A stretch of 64,000 nucleotides of DNA from Sipunculus nudus. Lineage: Eukaryota > Annelida > Sipuncula > Golfingiida > Sipunculidae. The stretch lies in assembly GCA_026874595.1 (NCBI GenBank), contig CM049306.1:81930142-81994141 (forward strand), read 5' to 3'. Below are positions 24,825-36,550 of this stretch, piece after piece. The stretch's first letter is position 1. The number at the start of each line of letters is the position of its first letter. Position numbers and translations under genes: made by a program. The notes under the pieces were generated by a model that was not told the DNA's origin, did no database searches, and saw only the letters and a list, made by a program, of their open reading frames with translations.

Positions 24825-27800
24825 CTGTGGAGAAAAATAAAATATGATATAGAATAATATAGTAATATAATAAAATATTGATTTTAAATATATTGTAGAA
24901 CAATTTAATAAAATATAATATAATACATGTATAACATAATACAGTGACATAATATAATATAATATAATATAATATATATTATACTGGACATTAATAGTAG
25001 TATAAACAGGACAAGACAGGACAATGACAAAAACCGGAAAATCAGGGAAGAATTGAATATAGGACCACGAAACGAAATCGATACTTATGGTTCTAGACTA
25101 ACCAAGGAATTTCGAAACGTGAAAAGAACAAGCGCGGGGAAATGTAATGAGGATGATATGTAAAATGAGTTCCAAAAATGGCTAGTATTTACATTCTATA
25201 TATTTTTTATTTTTCTAAATTTTTATTCAAGTCCTCCGAAAATGAAATTTACAGTAAAAACATCAAGATTCGTTGTTTCATTTGTTAATAAGTCAACAGT
25301 TAATAACATTTCGATACATGTATTTTATAAATTTGAAAATAATACTTTTATACCTAGTAATTTTCAAGAACAGTACTTGTTTAAAGAACGGATCACAGGA
25401 ACAAGGAATGCATGTATGTGTTAATACATGGGAAGGAGGGGAACAGTGTGAACTAATAGTTAGTTACCCGAGGGGCATTTTTTTAAGCGTCAGAAATCAT
25501 AAATATATAACAGATTTAGTTTTATCATAGATATCTTATACTTGAAGCATTAAGCCACAGACTAAAATGTGCCACTGAACTGTTCAACTCTTTAAAGTCT
25601 AGGTCATTCAACTGCTTTAGGTGAAACGTCAAAGCATATAACACATTTAATGTAACTATATATAAGTTGCAGGTTCTCGAATCCTAGTGAAGGAAATGCC
25701 ACTTGAGGGAGTTAGAAATGGCGGCGTTACCGCCACTTTATGCTCGATTAAAACCAGCCCAGCTGAGGCCAAGAATCTTTCATGGAACTTACCGGATATA
25801 CGAAGACCCCCGAGCTGTCTGAGCCGAGATCATTGTAAGCCTTGCAGGTGAACTCGCCCATGTCTTCCTGCCAGTCGCTGTTCTTTATAACCAGGTCTCC
25901 ATTGGGAAGCACCTGCAATCAGTATCATTAATTGAATGTCACAAACCCTTTTAGGTTTACTCATTTATTTAATTGATATCTCTTATTTCAGTCATTAATA
26001 GATGTGTTACACGGTGGTCTTTAAGGCCCGAGTCATGTCTTACTGTTGTATACAGTCGTGACTGGCTTCTACTGCGTGTTAATTGATATTAATCAAACTT
26101 GATATATTACTATTTTATTGTAATAACAAACAAAGGAAGCCTGTAGAAGCGGATAACCATTGCCGACCACACGTGTTTCCTGACACAAAATCATCATTAT
26201 TTCTATACAACCCTTTATATACCATTACTCTGATTAAATTTCTGCAAAGAAGCAATTTCTCTACAATTACCAGAACAGAAAAACGTGGTGCTAAAGAGAA
26301 ATGCATTATTTTTTATAACATGGAAAGTCTGTAGAAAAAAAAAATCGAGTTCGAAATCTCATTAGTTAATCTACACCTGTTTGTGCTAAATAAAAAGCAA
26401 TTTCTTGGATTATACATTTCTTAATTTAGACCAATTCAAATGCTGTCTGTTGATTAAAGTATATTGCATGGATAAAGACTGATTAACCTTAAAGTCATAT
26501 TAGTAATTTCGAAGCCAGTACAAAAACAATATTAAAGAAGGTAATAAGTGAACAGAGATTGAATTTAAAATTTAGAGTTCGGAAGTTCGGAATATGATTA
26601 ATGAAGCTATGCCCGACCATAGACGAAAAAAAATTTTTTAACATATTATTAAAAAGAAATATTTCAAATTAAAAAAAAGAATGATAGAAACCTTCATGCG
26701 GCGGGTTCCACTTCCGATTGGTCTGTTGTTGTTGTCGTACCATTCAATACGTGGGGAGGGGTTGCCCTCAGCGCGGCAGTAAAGCTGGGCGTTCCGTCCT
26801 TCGTGTGCCAGGCGGTTAACACTTGCCATGTAGATTCGGGCAGCTACACCTCGACTCAACTTCTTCTTGATGCATTTGTCAGCAGCCCGTCCGTCAGATG
26901 TGTCAGCTACAAAACAGAATGTTAAAAAAATATACTCTAAATACATATCAACGTTTCGTAAAGGGAGTCAAATTTCGAAATTTTCCCTATAAAATTATTC
27001 CTTCGAAATGTTAACATGTACTCTCATGTTAATGAGCCATGGCAAGGGATATTTCATGCTTATTGCGACGCTTATAATATATACAAAAATACACATATAT
27101 TATGCTGTTTTTCATGCATTAGTTTTAATACTGCATGGTCTCTAACTTTAGTCGAAAATATGATGTGTACATAGAAAGAATTGAAAAGATCTCAAGTGCT
27201 GAAGTATTTTACTATAGGACTAAAAAGTTAAAGAGATTAACAAAGTGAGAACCCGTGATAATAGACCAAATGAGAGAGCAGATATGTCAGGCAAACCCAT
27301 CTCAGTTACTCTGACAACGGAGCTTACAGCTCCTGTTCCATAAAGTTTTGACAGAAGACCAATAGTAAAACGGGAGGTGTCGGGAAGACACTTTGTCGTA
27401 CATAGTAAATAGTTCCGGCAACTGTGCTCAGAAGTTACAAATGTGAACCAAATAAGGTTCAACGAAACTTCAATGAAACACCAAAAGAGAGAAGAAAAAT
27501 CAGGATAATGTGTTCTCTGACAAAGAAATCAAAGGGCAGAAGTTACACATGTGAACGAGCCTGGGTTCAACGAATCTGTTTTAAAAGATCAGAAGAGAGA
27601 AAAAAAGAGGCGGATCTAGAATTTAAAAAAAAGGGAGAGGGGGTCCAATAAGGAGGACTAATGACAAAGCCTAAAAATGTCCGGAAAAAGGGGGGGTCTA
27701 GGGCGCAATAATTGGTCCAAAACCGTAAAGATCGGTTGCGGAGGCTGAAAGAGGGGGGGGGGGGGGAAATGTCCGGACCCCCTGCGCCCCGCTGGACCCG

Positions 27801-29042
27801 CTTCTGGAAAAGATACATATCGTAACTTACTTATAGTGACTGATGAGCTGGAGGAGACGCGGTCGAATGGCGAGTCAGCGACACAAGTGTATTCCCCTTG
27901 ATCGTCCGGAGTCATGCAGTCAATAAACAGACGACTGCGGGTCACCGCCAGCCCAAAACCCTTATTTTTCTCATATGTAGCCCCGGCTTCAGGTCCACTG
28001 TTACCACCCTGCAAAGATACAAATATTACTTTAAATCGATCCAGTCATAGATTTTGAGCACTTCACAAAAAATGTGAGTTTTCAAGCACGTTTAGGGTCC
28101 AGCCAGGAAAATATTTAAAAATTGAACAGAACGAGTTGAGTTGAATTTTGTATAAGCATCAAGTCGGGATTTAATAGTTTAACCAAAAGAATTATAAAGA
28201 AAGGCTTGAACTTGTTTATTTTATTTTATAATCGGTTGACTGTGTAAAACAGAATACATTAAAATTTCCCGAACTTGCAGGAAGGATCCTATACATTGAC
28301 TGGTTTATAAACAACACAGAGTTAAACCAAATGAATGAAAATATTGCATTGTTTGAAACACGAAATCATTTCTTGAAAAAAACTGAGGCAATAAGAAACA
28401 TTAACAACAATGCCTGATTATTATTCACCGTCCACACAAAAATTATAGGATATAATCCTTAAAAAGTATACGCGATGATAAGGTTGATCAATTATTCCTT
28501 TGTGTGGCCCTATTCCTTTCCATTATTCTCATCATATATTTGATAAATGTAAAAAAAGACCAGTACACAGATATACCCATCCTCCCAACATGATTAATAA
28601 AAGGCAAATGGTAACATCAACCTACAGTGGAAAGACTAGATGCAGTTTAAAGTAATGAAATAACCAAAAAACGACCTCTTGACTGGCGAAGCAGATAATT
28701 TTACACATTGTAGCACGAGTCTCCTTGACATCACGACTCTCTTATTCATGACTTTCTTTCTGTGAGGCATAATAAAGGGATTTTCTGGTATGTCTTTGGT
28801 TTTTACATCAATTTTGTTTCTTTGTCCGGAAAGTAGCCACGTGCGTATAAGCATATACAATTAATACAGGGTTTGGATCTAGCTCTAACGCAAACAATGA
28901 CCGTTAGCACTTCGTTTGCGGTGTATACAGTTTAACTTTAGCAATTAGTCGATTGTACATTGAAATAAGAGTTGTTAATTATTTCCCTACCGAGCTGATT
29001 CAGACAATGTTTCATAATATATGACTCTTCCATATATTCCTA

Positions 29043-29107
<65 letters not shown>

Positions 29108-29675
29108 CTATAAATGTCTTCTTAAAACCCTACTTTACTGTACGAAGCTCCATTCACCTAAACCTTATATTTTATGTATACGCTTTTTCTTATATTCAGA
29201 AAATGATCTAAAATAAACTCTAAATTATATTATCATATAAGAGATATCAGGTTTTATTTTCAGCCGTTTCTAAAGATCAATGGGAGAGATAAATTATGGG
29301 AAAACGTTAAATAAAGCATTCTATATATCTTATAAGAAATGATTACATCAGCGTGTTACCTGTTTGTTGATCCGAACTGGCATAAGATATTAAAGAAATA
29401 TATGAAACATATGTGTAATTGAGGATGTAGGATATTAACAAAAATGTAAACTAGATAAAAATTTTTTATAAAATTACCTGTGGCACTTTGACACCTCGGA
29501 AGAGCCAGTGTATGGTAGGGTTAGGAAACCCGGCGGCTTCACACTCCAGTACGACCAGATCTCCCGCACGCTTCACGTGGACTTCCGGTGGGGGTGCAGC
29601 TTTCATGAACAGTTGGTTGGTGGACCCTGCGGACAAGGAAACGACCAACAGTAATAGAAAAGCTAGGAGCTCCAT
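24813..29675 (-). CDS. ImpL2: ImpL2-like secreted two-Ig-domain protein (5 coding exons)
   Basis: The coding sequence joins 29675-29478, 28008-27831, 26906-26692, 25912-25793 and 24824-24813 on the minus strand, giving 240 codons. All introns are GT-AG with phases 0, 1, 0, 0, so the frame stays intact. The protein starts with a signal peptide (residues 1 to about 17, LLAFLLLLVVSLSAG). Ig domain 1 spans roughly residues 30-126, with core cysteines C45 and C108, Trp in TIHW, and DDQGEYTC. Ig domain 2 spans roughly 145-237, with C169 and C220, Trp in RIEW, and DMGEFTC. The second domain and its end (LPNGDLVI, DMGEFTCKA, VFVYP then stop) match Drosophila ImpL2 as I remember it, including termination a few residues after VYP. 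ImpL2 is an extracellular protein that binds insulin-like peptides and dampens insulin signalling; that role here is inferred from family. The first in-frame ATG is 29675; codons further upstream are not ATG. C97 and C137 could form an extra disulfide. Another secreted I-set protein is the main alternative. Confidence 0.85.
24838..24980. repeat. AT-rich (ATAAT)n-like stretch in ImpL2 intron 4
   Basis: Nearly pure A and T with repeated AATAT/ATAAT pentamers, beginning about 12 bp from the acceptor of the last exon. Confidence 0.8.
25793..25912 (-). CDS. ImpL2: ImpL2-like exon 4 (second half of Ig2)
   Basis: Exactly 40 codons lie between acceptor GATTGCAG|GTG at 25913/25912 and consensus donor CCG|GTAAGT at 25793/25792, both in phase 0. 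The exon encodes VLPNGDLVIKNSDWQEDMG, EFTCKAYNDLGSDSSG and VFVYP. The combination of LPNGDLVI, DMGxFxC and the FVYP end is the most ImpL2-specific part of the protein and is the main reason for the family call. Confidence 0.88.
26692..26906 (-). CDS. ImpL2: ImpL2-like exon 3 (linker and first half of Ig2)
   Basis: A good acceptor (TTCTGTTTTGTAG) at 26907 enters in phase 1; the split codon is ACT (Thr126). The exon encodes a basic linker with an unpaired-looking Cys (DKCIKKKLSRG), then ARIYMASVNRL and the first half of Ig2: NAQLYCRAEGNPSPRIEWYDN. The donor is AAG|GTTTCT, weaker than consensus, leaving phase 0. The NPSPRIEWYDNN segment corresponds to the PRAEITWLNNENK segment of fly ImpL2 as I recall it. 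Confidence 0.85.
27430..27577. repeat. Imperfect direct repeats in ImpL2 intron 2
   Basis: AGAAGTTACAAATGTGAAC (from about 27,430) and AGAAGTTACACATGTGAACG (from 27,538) are each followed by GGTTCAACGAA; the repeat spacing is about 108 bp. Confidence 0.6.
27604..27800 (+). repeat. 'ggcggatc' poly-G dispersed repeat, copy in ImpL2 intron 2
   Basis: GAGGCGGATCTAGAATTT is followed by G-rich DNA, AGGAGGACTAATGACAAAGC, GGTCCGGA-type motifs and an 11-base poly-G run. The same order is seen at 34.49 and 35.97 kb. Confidence 0.7.
27831..28008 (-). CDS. ImpL2: ImpL2-like exon 2 (second half of Ig1)
   Basis: This 178-nt exon is entered in phase 0 from an acceptor TTTGCAG|GGT at 28009/28008 and left in phase 1 at a consensus donor AA|GTAAGT. 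It encodes the D-G strands of Ig1: GFGLAVTRSRLFID, then the hallmark DDQGEYTC with the second core cysteine, and a Ser-rich stretch leading to VTI. An additional cysteine (C97, in IDCM) lies before the DxGxYxC motif. Downstream, intron 2 (924 nt) carries a poly-G 'ggcggatc' repeat and a pair of direct repeats. Confidence 0.85.
29045..29104. repeat. (TA)n microsatellite in ImpL2 intron 1
   Basis: Pure alternating TA over about 60 bp. Confidence 0.95.
29478..29675 (-). CDS. ImpL2: ImpL2-like exon 1 (signal peptide, first half of Ig1)
   Basis: Sixty-six codons run from the ATG at 29675 to a donor CAG|GTAATT at 29478/29477, leaving a phase-0 intron of 1,469 nt. The exon encodes a hydrophobic signal peptide, a short linker (PPPEVHVKRAGD), and the B-C strands of Ig1 with VVLEC and the Trp of TIHWLF. 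It reads open only three codons past the donor before a stop, which fits a true exon end. Upstream of the ATG there is no pyrimidine-rich acceptor, so this is probably the first exon, transcribed from the TATA box at 29718-29725. Confidence 0.85.
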
Positions 29676-29717
29676 ATCTTCCACTTGTTTTATAAGTCTG
29701 GCCTGTTTACACGCGGT

Positions 29718-29725
29718 CTTTTATA
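29718..29725 (-). promoter_or_regulatory. TATA box of the ImpL2-like gene
   Basis: Reading the minus strand, TATAAAAG begins at 29725, 50 nt before the ATG at 29675. A start site about 30 nt downstream would give a roughly 20-nt 5' leader. A second AT-rich match (TATAAAAC, about 29,690-29,697) is too close to the ATG to serve the same start. Confidence 0.55.
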
Positions 29726-30039
29726 CTTGGTGCCCTGAACGGCTGGCCGGTTGTCTTATTGATACAGCTCTGATAACTTATTTCCCTTGTGTTTTCTTCT
29801 GCCGTAGTTGTTTATTCTCAGTTTATTGTCGATCAGGCCTGTGGCTCGCAGGACAATTCCCAAGAAAAAATTAATAATGTGTGTATCATACAAATACAGC
29901 AGACAGCTTTTACAGTGTTCCGGCCAGCTCTGCGACTACTGCTGCCTGAAGGGACAGGAGAGGTGTTTGGGGGTTTATATAACCTTCGCAGGAGGAAGCG
30001 CATGGATGGTTAATTAACGCATATCCTCAAATAAAAAAG

Positions 30040-30310
30040 AAATGAAGAGAAAATTGTGAATTGCTTTACGTCAGAGGTGCATTCAATGGACAACCAATCC
30101 GCAGACGCCAACGTATGACACGATCGAAAGTGTCTTGTTCCAATGAGCTCCAAAATGCCTAATGACGCATTCTGGACGGCTTTGCTTGTCGCATCTCGAG
30201 CCGGAAGAACCCAGTTGAGTGGCAACACCCGTGTGGTGGAGTTGGATGATCTGACGTGGAAGCGTCAACAATAATCCGCTCGGATTACCCGGCCTAGACT
30301 CATTCACATG
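30040..30310. promoter_or_regulatory. GC-richer upstream segment of the ImpL2-like gene
   Basis: About 360-630 bp upstream of the ATG the base composition becomes clearly less AT-rich than the surroundings, and CCAAT-type pentamers occur on both strands (for example near 30,097). No open frame here is convincing. It could be proximal regulatory DNA; this is inference from position and composition only. Confidence 0.25.
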
Positions 30311-31480
30311 CGGTATTGCTTCTTAGTCAAACATTTAACATCACCCCCCGCCTGCCTACTTAATCAATAGATGTGAATCAATCACCCCATACCAGTAACG
30401 GCAAATGGACTCTGGCGATTTGGCGAGGTAAATTGAGGAATATGAAGTAGAAACACGGAGTCTGCTAAAAGTAATAGGTGCCTGGATCCAATCCAAACTT
30501 AAGTCTTTTCCTTAAGTGTTGTGATTACATATCCATGTATGTCTGGTGGATATTAGATTAAGTAGGAGTCGAAATTGAGCTACATGGCACCTGTGCCATT
30601 AGGGCAGTTTATCAGCTTAACCCTGGCCACGTGTAAATTTACTTTTATATTCACAAATGTTTATTTGATCACTCATTTATTTACTGAAATGCTGTTTATG
30701 TTACCGCTTTTGAACATTGGAACTTAAGATATAATAGACTGTCAAAGTTGTTATGTCCGTAAATTAGACTTAGGGAGGGGAGGGCGTCAAAGTTTTCCAA
30801 AAGAAGCTTTCTGCAGGATGCCTTGCAAACTTTTTCATTTTGCCTGGAACTGTTTGAAATGAGTGAATAAAGATTGAACCTACGTCTGACGACATTTTAG
30901 AATCTTTTAGCGTTTACACTCACTAAGAATGTCAAGCCAATTAATACACATTTAGATTAGACCACTGATCTCGAGAAGGGTAGAGAGGTACAATATATAG
31001 ACGTGAATCCGGGTGTAGGCATCCTTGTGAAGGGAATGGAAAATTGTCCTTTATTAAAATTTCTGGTTTGTAGTAAAGACATTACATCAAAGCAACGAAA
31101 GTTCATCATTTGCCCTTAAGGGTCGGCGATTATTCCACATGAGACCTTCAAATCCGAAGTCCAAAGCCTTTAGCACAGTGTTTCACCTTTCAATCATGTC
31201 AATGGTAATTTGCCCGAGGGAAAATGAAATATCCTTATGCCAAAGACAGCTTAAAACATGAGAATGCATCTTTGCATGAAATTCATTTATAATAATGAGG
31301 ATAATTCTAGGGAAAATTTAATACAAAACTCCCTAATTAAATACAAAATGTAAAAGTTATTTTTCTTGATTTATTTAACTCTTCATTATTTCAGGTATTG
31401 GTTGATCTATCTTACAAATCGCTATTATAATTACACCATTATCAAACAAGACCATTTAAAAGTAAACGAGATAAAATCAA
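30310..31480. other. Noncoding stretch upstream of ImpL2
   Basis: I see no supported exon or repeat here. Confidence 0.4.
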
Positions 31481-31481
31481 C

Positions 31482-31521
31482 CTGGTCTTTTCTTAGCACG
31501 TCCTTCTGTCAGTAAGAGAGC
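31482..31521 (-). CDS. Short exon-like segment (40 nt) or terminal exon
   Basis: An acceptor with a long pyrimidine tract (TTTTGTGTTTTTAACAG at 31522) precedes it. Entered in phase 1 from the 33.4-kb segment it reads GSLTDRRTC and stops at TAA (31495-31493), closing a 49-residue secreted peptide. Entered in phase 0 it reads ALLLTEGRAKKRP and can leave in phase 1 at CAG|GTTGAT, which matches ImpL2 exon 3. Which applies, if either, cannot be settled here. Confidence 0.3.
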
Positions 31522-32933
31522 CTGTTAAAAACACAAAATTAGCTCCACATCTGTTCCTGTGAAAAAAGAACTGATTATATAGCCATCATTCCTCCTAAAA
31601 GTAAGTCAGTACTTGAAGACTAGAGGACAGAAAAAGCGGAAGGTACTCCTACAATAATTAGGCGTAGGAAGCAAAGTCCTCCGATCGACAGGCTCGAGGA
31701 AGAGATTTGTCACTGGGGAACAGTTTGTGAGAAAGTTATTGATTTATATTAACAGCAGGATGCGTAGATAAAATGAAACCTAGCGACTACTGGTATTACG
31801 ACCCACAATACAAACAACCTGAGGGCCATAGGATATTCTCCTACACCCACAACTGGCCTTGTATGGAGGAGGAATTTTTCCCCCGGGCTTCAAAATTTTC
31901 TTTTTTTTTCACTGCTCTGAGGAGCACTGGCACTGTCCCAACATAGTTTCCTCGATTTAGGATTATAAACAGGACTTCTAATAGTTGCCCAGAGAATGAA
32001 TAGTCTTGTATTGTCCAAGAGAAGGAAAACGACAGTTGTATCATTTTTAAATCACAAGCTTTTGATGTCGATGGTATATAGCAGTTTCAGGAAGTCTTAG
32101 ATATCTGGTAGAACTTCTTTATAAATTTGAAATATTTCCAGAATCTTGAATAGTTGATTCTACTTGGTCTAAGGTGTGTAGGAATATTTAACGTTACTCT
32201 TTTATTATTAAGTGTACGTGCATAAAGTCATGTCTTTGCCAACAGAAGACGACTTTGAAGCAGTTTTTTTGTTAAATGGTTCCAAAGCAGCTGCCAACCA
32301 GCGCATCGCTTTGGTTTTCAATTTAGAAGAATAGTCAAGTGTTAGACACTGGAGAAACCACATGGTCAATCCGACATTAAAAACAATATGGAATATTTGC
32401 TGCAGGTTTCAGCGAAAAATAATTAAATATATTGTGGTCTGTAATGGTGTGAATTTAAATTTTGGGAAACTTTTCAGGATGTACAACTGTTGCTGCAAAC
32501 TAAAACTGCTTTCCAACGAAACTTCTGGTATCGCTCGGGGCTCATTTTACTTTACCACTGGAAATGCTTGGGGCTTATTAAGCTTTCTGTAAGCCACCTG
32601 TGATTTCTTCATGCTGCGTCATGTGACGCTTGGTATTTTCCGGGTTCAGACAACATGATTTATGTTCCGGTTATGTCCTCTTTGAAACCTAGCTTGCACT
32701 TTTGACAGCAAGAGCTTTGGTCGTGGCCCAGAATGGCTCCAATCAGAACAAGGGAGATTTATGGATTTATTTGAAACTATATTCAGGTCCACTAATCCAG
32801 GAGATCTGACTGCTTATTTTGAACGTCGGTGTGGGAGTTGTGTTGTGTACATGGGTTATTAGCAAACAGTGAGGGGGGTGTGCTGACAATACAAGGTACA
32901 TCAGAAGCAACATCAAAACTAAGGTAATACCAA

Positions 32934-33372
32934 GAGGCGGATCAAGGAGGGCTAGGTGGTTTGACCCCCCCCCCCCCCCAACCATACACACACCCCATTC
33001 AGGGGAAATGTATCTTTTTGCAATACCCTCACCCCCCCCCCCCCCCAGAATTTTAAAGAAAGAACCCCTAATACTAATAGTCTTGTAAAGTCAACGACAG
33101 TTATATCATTCTTAAAGCTTTTAATATGGTATAAAGCTGTTTCAGGAAGTCTGAGATATCAGGAAGAACCTCTTTATAAGTATGAAATATTTCTATAATC
33201 TTGTATAGGCATAGTATCTTTTCGCAATACCCCCCCCCCCCGAATTTTAAAGAAAGGATCCCTTCAAATTAATATTGTGGTTTTTAGGGTATTATTGCCT
33301 TCATAGTTACTATATAACCCCTCACCCCCGACCCACCCCCTTCACAATATCCTGGATCCGCCCCTGATCTAA
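32934..33372. repeat. Poly-C-rich remnants of the 'ggcggatc' family
   Basis: GAGGCGGATCAAGGAGG at 32,934 is followed by poly-C runs (32,967-32,979; 33,031-33,046; 33,230-33,241). On the minus strand AGGGGCGGATCCAGGATATT begins at about 33,368, so the block looks like opposed copies. Confidence 0.5.
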
Positions 33373-33416
33373 ATATCTCATTAATGCAACCTCATAGCAA
33401 ACTATAATGTACTTAC

Positions 33417-33471
33417 CAAACGGATCAACACTGTTTTCATGATGACCCCCAAAATTCCTCTTCAGCATTTT
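33417..33471 (-). CDS. Short exon-like segment (55 nt), class 0-1
   Basis: The segment is bounded by a good acceptor (CATTTTCTTTCAG at 33472) and a strong donor G|GTAAGTA at 33417/33416. Entered in phase 0 from the 38.9-kb exon it reads KMLKRNFGGHHENSVDPF plus one base. The LKR dibasic site after the signal exon is compatible with a processed peptide precursor, but I recognise no known peptide. Leaving in phase 1, it can join either the 31.5-kb segment (short protein of 49 residues) or ImpL2 exon 3. Short length makes chance occurrence possible. Confidence 0.35.
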
Positions 33472-34486
33472 CTGAAAGAAAATGTATCTAATTAACATTC
33501 TGAATAATGAGGACGTATATTAAAAATTTATGTGGTCCAATATACAACGTATCCGAAATGTATGAGATTTCAAAATTACTTGGTTGCTATTTGAGACTGA
33601 TATTTGATGACAGTTATTTCTATAACCATTAAGGCGTAGAGGTTCCTACATGGGCTTAAAATCATGGAAACTTTGTCTTGTAATATTGGAAATATCTATT
33701 TTGCCGTTTCAAGAAGGCGGTGTAAAAGTGGACCAGTTCATTAAGACCATCTAAGACAATGTTATAATGAACAGCATGAAATTATGAAATTATTTTGTTT
33801 TCAATGTTTCTAAAACGACCAAAATGACATTTTTAACACGCTTCACAATAATGTTGACTTAGAGGCCTTCAATGTATACAATTTCTAAATCCCGTAGTTA
33901 ATTAGTCAAACTTAAGTCTTTCAATGCTTTTATTGAGTTTTAATTTGCTTGGTGGGGGGGGGGGGGGTATATGCAACTTAATGTTAACATTCAATCAACG
34001 CTGTTACCCTGTTCTTCAAGGAATGCAAAATTAAATTTGGCAATATTTCACATATTGACAGATCAAATCCAAAAGTTAAAAGAAATGAAGGTAACAACAA
34101 TTAGAAAAAAAAGAAAAGAAATATTATTTAAGAAATATAATATAAATGAAATAATTCACAATATTCCGATCCCCCTTATGAGGGCCAAGATAATTTCTCA
34201 CTAGAACAAACACATGCATTAAGAGCTACTGATTGGCTGTTTGGGTGTCTAAAATACTAAAAAAACACATAACTGCAAAAGTTCGCTATGCCACGTCATG
34301 TGACACGTCACAAGACCAAGAGGAATTCAGAAGACTGTAAAAAGTAAAAATTGGCTCTTTAAAAAAAAACATAGGCTTGTATCCTTAAAAAAACTTTTCC
34401 ATCTTAGTGCCAAATAATATCTCAGCTTGGCGAATAATCGCCATAATTCAAATGACACCACAAAGTGGAACCTTGTCGTGGTCCAG

Positions 34487-34670
34487 GGGCGAATCTAGGA
34501 TTTGGGAAAGGGGGGGGGGGGGTTCTAACTTAGGAGGTCTAATGACAAAGCTAAAAAGGGGTCTAAAGGTCCGGAATGGGGGGGTCCAGGCCGCTAAAAT
34601 TGGTCTGAAACCCTAATAGAAAAGTGTTGCGGCGGCTGAAAAAAAAGGGGGGGGGGGGCGGATAGGCCTG
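34487..34670 (+). repeat. 'ggcggatc' poly-G dispersed repeat, copy 2
   Basis: AGGGGCGAATCTAGGATTTG, poly-G, AGGAGGTCTAATGACAAAGC, GGTCCGGAATGGGGG and GGCGGCTGAAA follow in the same order as the 27.6-kb copy. Confidence 0.7.
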
Positions 34671-35971
34671 TTTGGCCTCTGTTTTTACGTTTACATTCCT
34701 TACACAAGTTACATGCGGAGTCCATCTTAGTCATGGTACAGGACAAAGTGGAACCGAATAAAGTTAAATCCTTACATCAGGTGCGAACAAAATCACATCA
34801 TTGGTTTAATGGCATATATCCTTCCTTTTATCTTCGTCTTACATGTAGGCCATATACTTTCCCGTTGGAATGAATAAATAACCGGCCTAACTATTTATCG
34901 ACAGTGTAACTTGTCGAGTGTAAGATTCATACATCCTGTGTTTTTACTGACTCAGTTTAAGTTGATTGTTAGTTATATTTTTAGAAAGTATTGACTGATT
35001 ACAGGATTTAGATTAGTGGGTCAGTATGCCAGTGGGTTTATCACACCAGAAAGTATTCCGCGTGAGCACCTGCACTAATATTAGCATCAGTTATTGGCCA
35101 TCGATATATTTCGCACATTTATCTTCAGAGCTATCATAAATGCCGGATGAATAACTTAATCAATAGTCGGCAACCTTCTCCCGTTGAAAGCTCCTTGATA
35201 CCAGCTTTTAGTTTTCAGATTAGGAATATTTAGCTTGTCAGTAGCATACTTATTATAACATAGGATGCGTGGGATTCCGACTATTCTGTCAGAATGCCAG
35301 CGACGCCATGCATTGATTATCATATACAAAGCGCATACACGTGACCACGTGACTGGCACTCAACATCGTATGTACCAGACAACTCCGGACGAACAAATCA
35401 TGCTGAGGAGGGCAAGAGATGACACTGAGGTTATCTACAGCCAGCGTCTGGTGTGGTAACAGTGACTATGCAGGTTTAACTTAAGAACATTCGACAGCAA
35501 ATAGCATAGATAACACAATCTATATAATACAGCATATCTCCTGCAAAATCAATGAAATAATTCTTTTCTGAATTTGCTTGGTGGCCTTTGCACTCCATTT
35601 AAATAAAAGTAACCACCCGAAAAACATATTACAAATTATAGAAATATTAAATTTTAGTTTTCCCTTCATTGGGTTGAGAAGTATCCAGAAGCTTAAATTT
35701 GTCATTAAAACTTTAGAGCGCATTACTTAAGTTTATAAATATCTTATTGTCGGATAAACAGAAAAAGATTGAAAAAATGGATTTAAGTCAACCAATGGAA
35801 TATTACTCAAATACTAGAATGATTACTATTATAATCTAATTTGGACAAAGAATATAGTAAATGATAATTTAATAGATTCGCTTTACTTCAGTTCCTATCA
35901 GGATTCTATCCCATGCATGTTTAAGTATACGGAATTTCATTCAGTGGGTAAATGTAAGAACCATTACTACA

Positions 35972-36150
35972 GGGGCGGATCAAGGATTTAGGAAAAGGGG
36001 GGGGGGGTCAACCCAGGAGGACTAATAAAAGAGCTAAAAAAGGTAAGTAGAGTCTGAAAATTTGGGTGTGGGTGGGGGGGGGGGGGGGCTGGCCGCAAAA
36101 TCTAATCCAAAAAAACTTAAATTATGGTTTGGGGGGGGGGGGGGGGAGGG
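35972..36150 (+). repeat. 'ggcggatc' poly-G dispersed repeat, copy 3
   Basis: AGGGGCGGATCAAGGATTTA, poly-G, AGGAGGACTAATAAAAGAGC and two further poly-G runs (36,077-36,089; 36,132-36,146). Confidence 0.65.
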
Positions 36151-36487
36151 TTGTTCGGGGCCTTCTTGAATCAGCTAAATTTCGAAGACTCGGCTTACTG
36201 TGTGAACAGAGGTGTAAAATCAAGATGCAAGGCACTCCCAAGTCATTAAAGCAATGATTTCATTGTGTAATGGGTTCTTATCTGTTATTTGTCTAACCCA
36301 CTTATTTGACTTATGTAGTTCAAAAGCTAAATGTTTCATGAATGAAAATAGTAAAATAGGTTATTAAGGCAAATTGGGTTATTGGGCAATCTCCTGTAAA
36401 TGAGATCATATATCAGTGGTCCGGTAAGTTCCACAAACTAAATCAAACCTATAACTTAAAATTTGATTTTGTTTTCGCTAAAGTAAG

Positions 36488-36489
<2 letters not shown>

Positions 36490-36550
<61 letters not shown>

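Noticed and set aside
29488-29874. 128-codon plus-strand frame opposite ImpL2 exon 1
   Set aside because: Shadow of the Ig-domain exon and its promoter on the other strand.
34407-34616. Plus-strand frame containing SRIWERGGGGSNLGG
   Set aside because: Falls in the poly-G 'ggcggatc' repeat.
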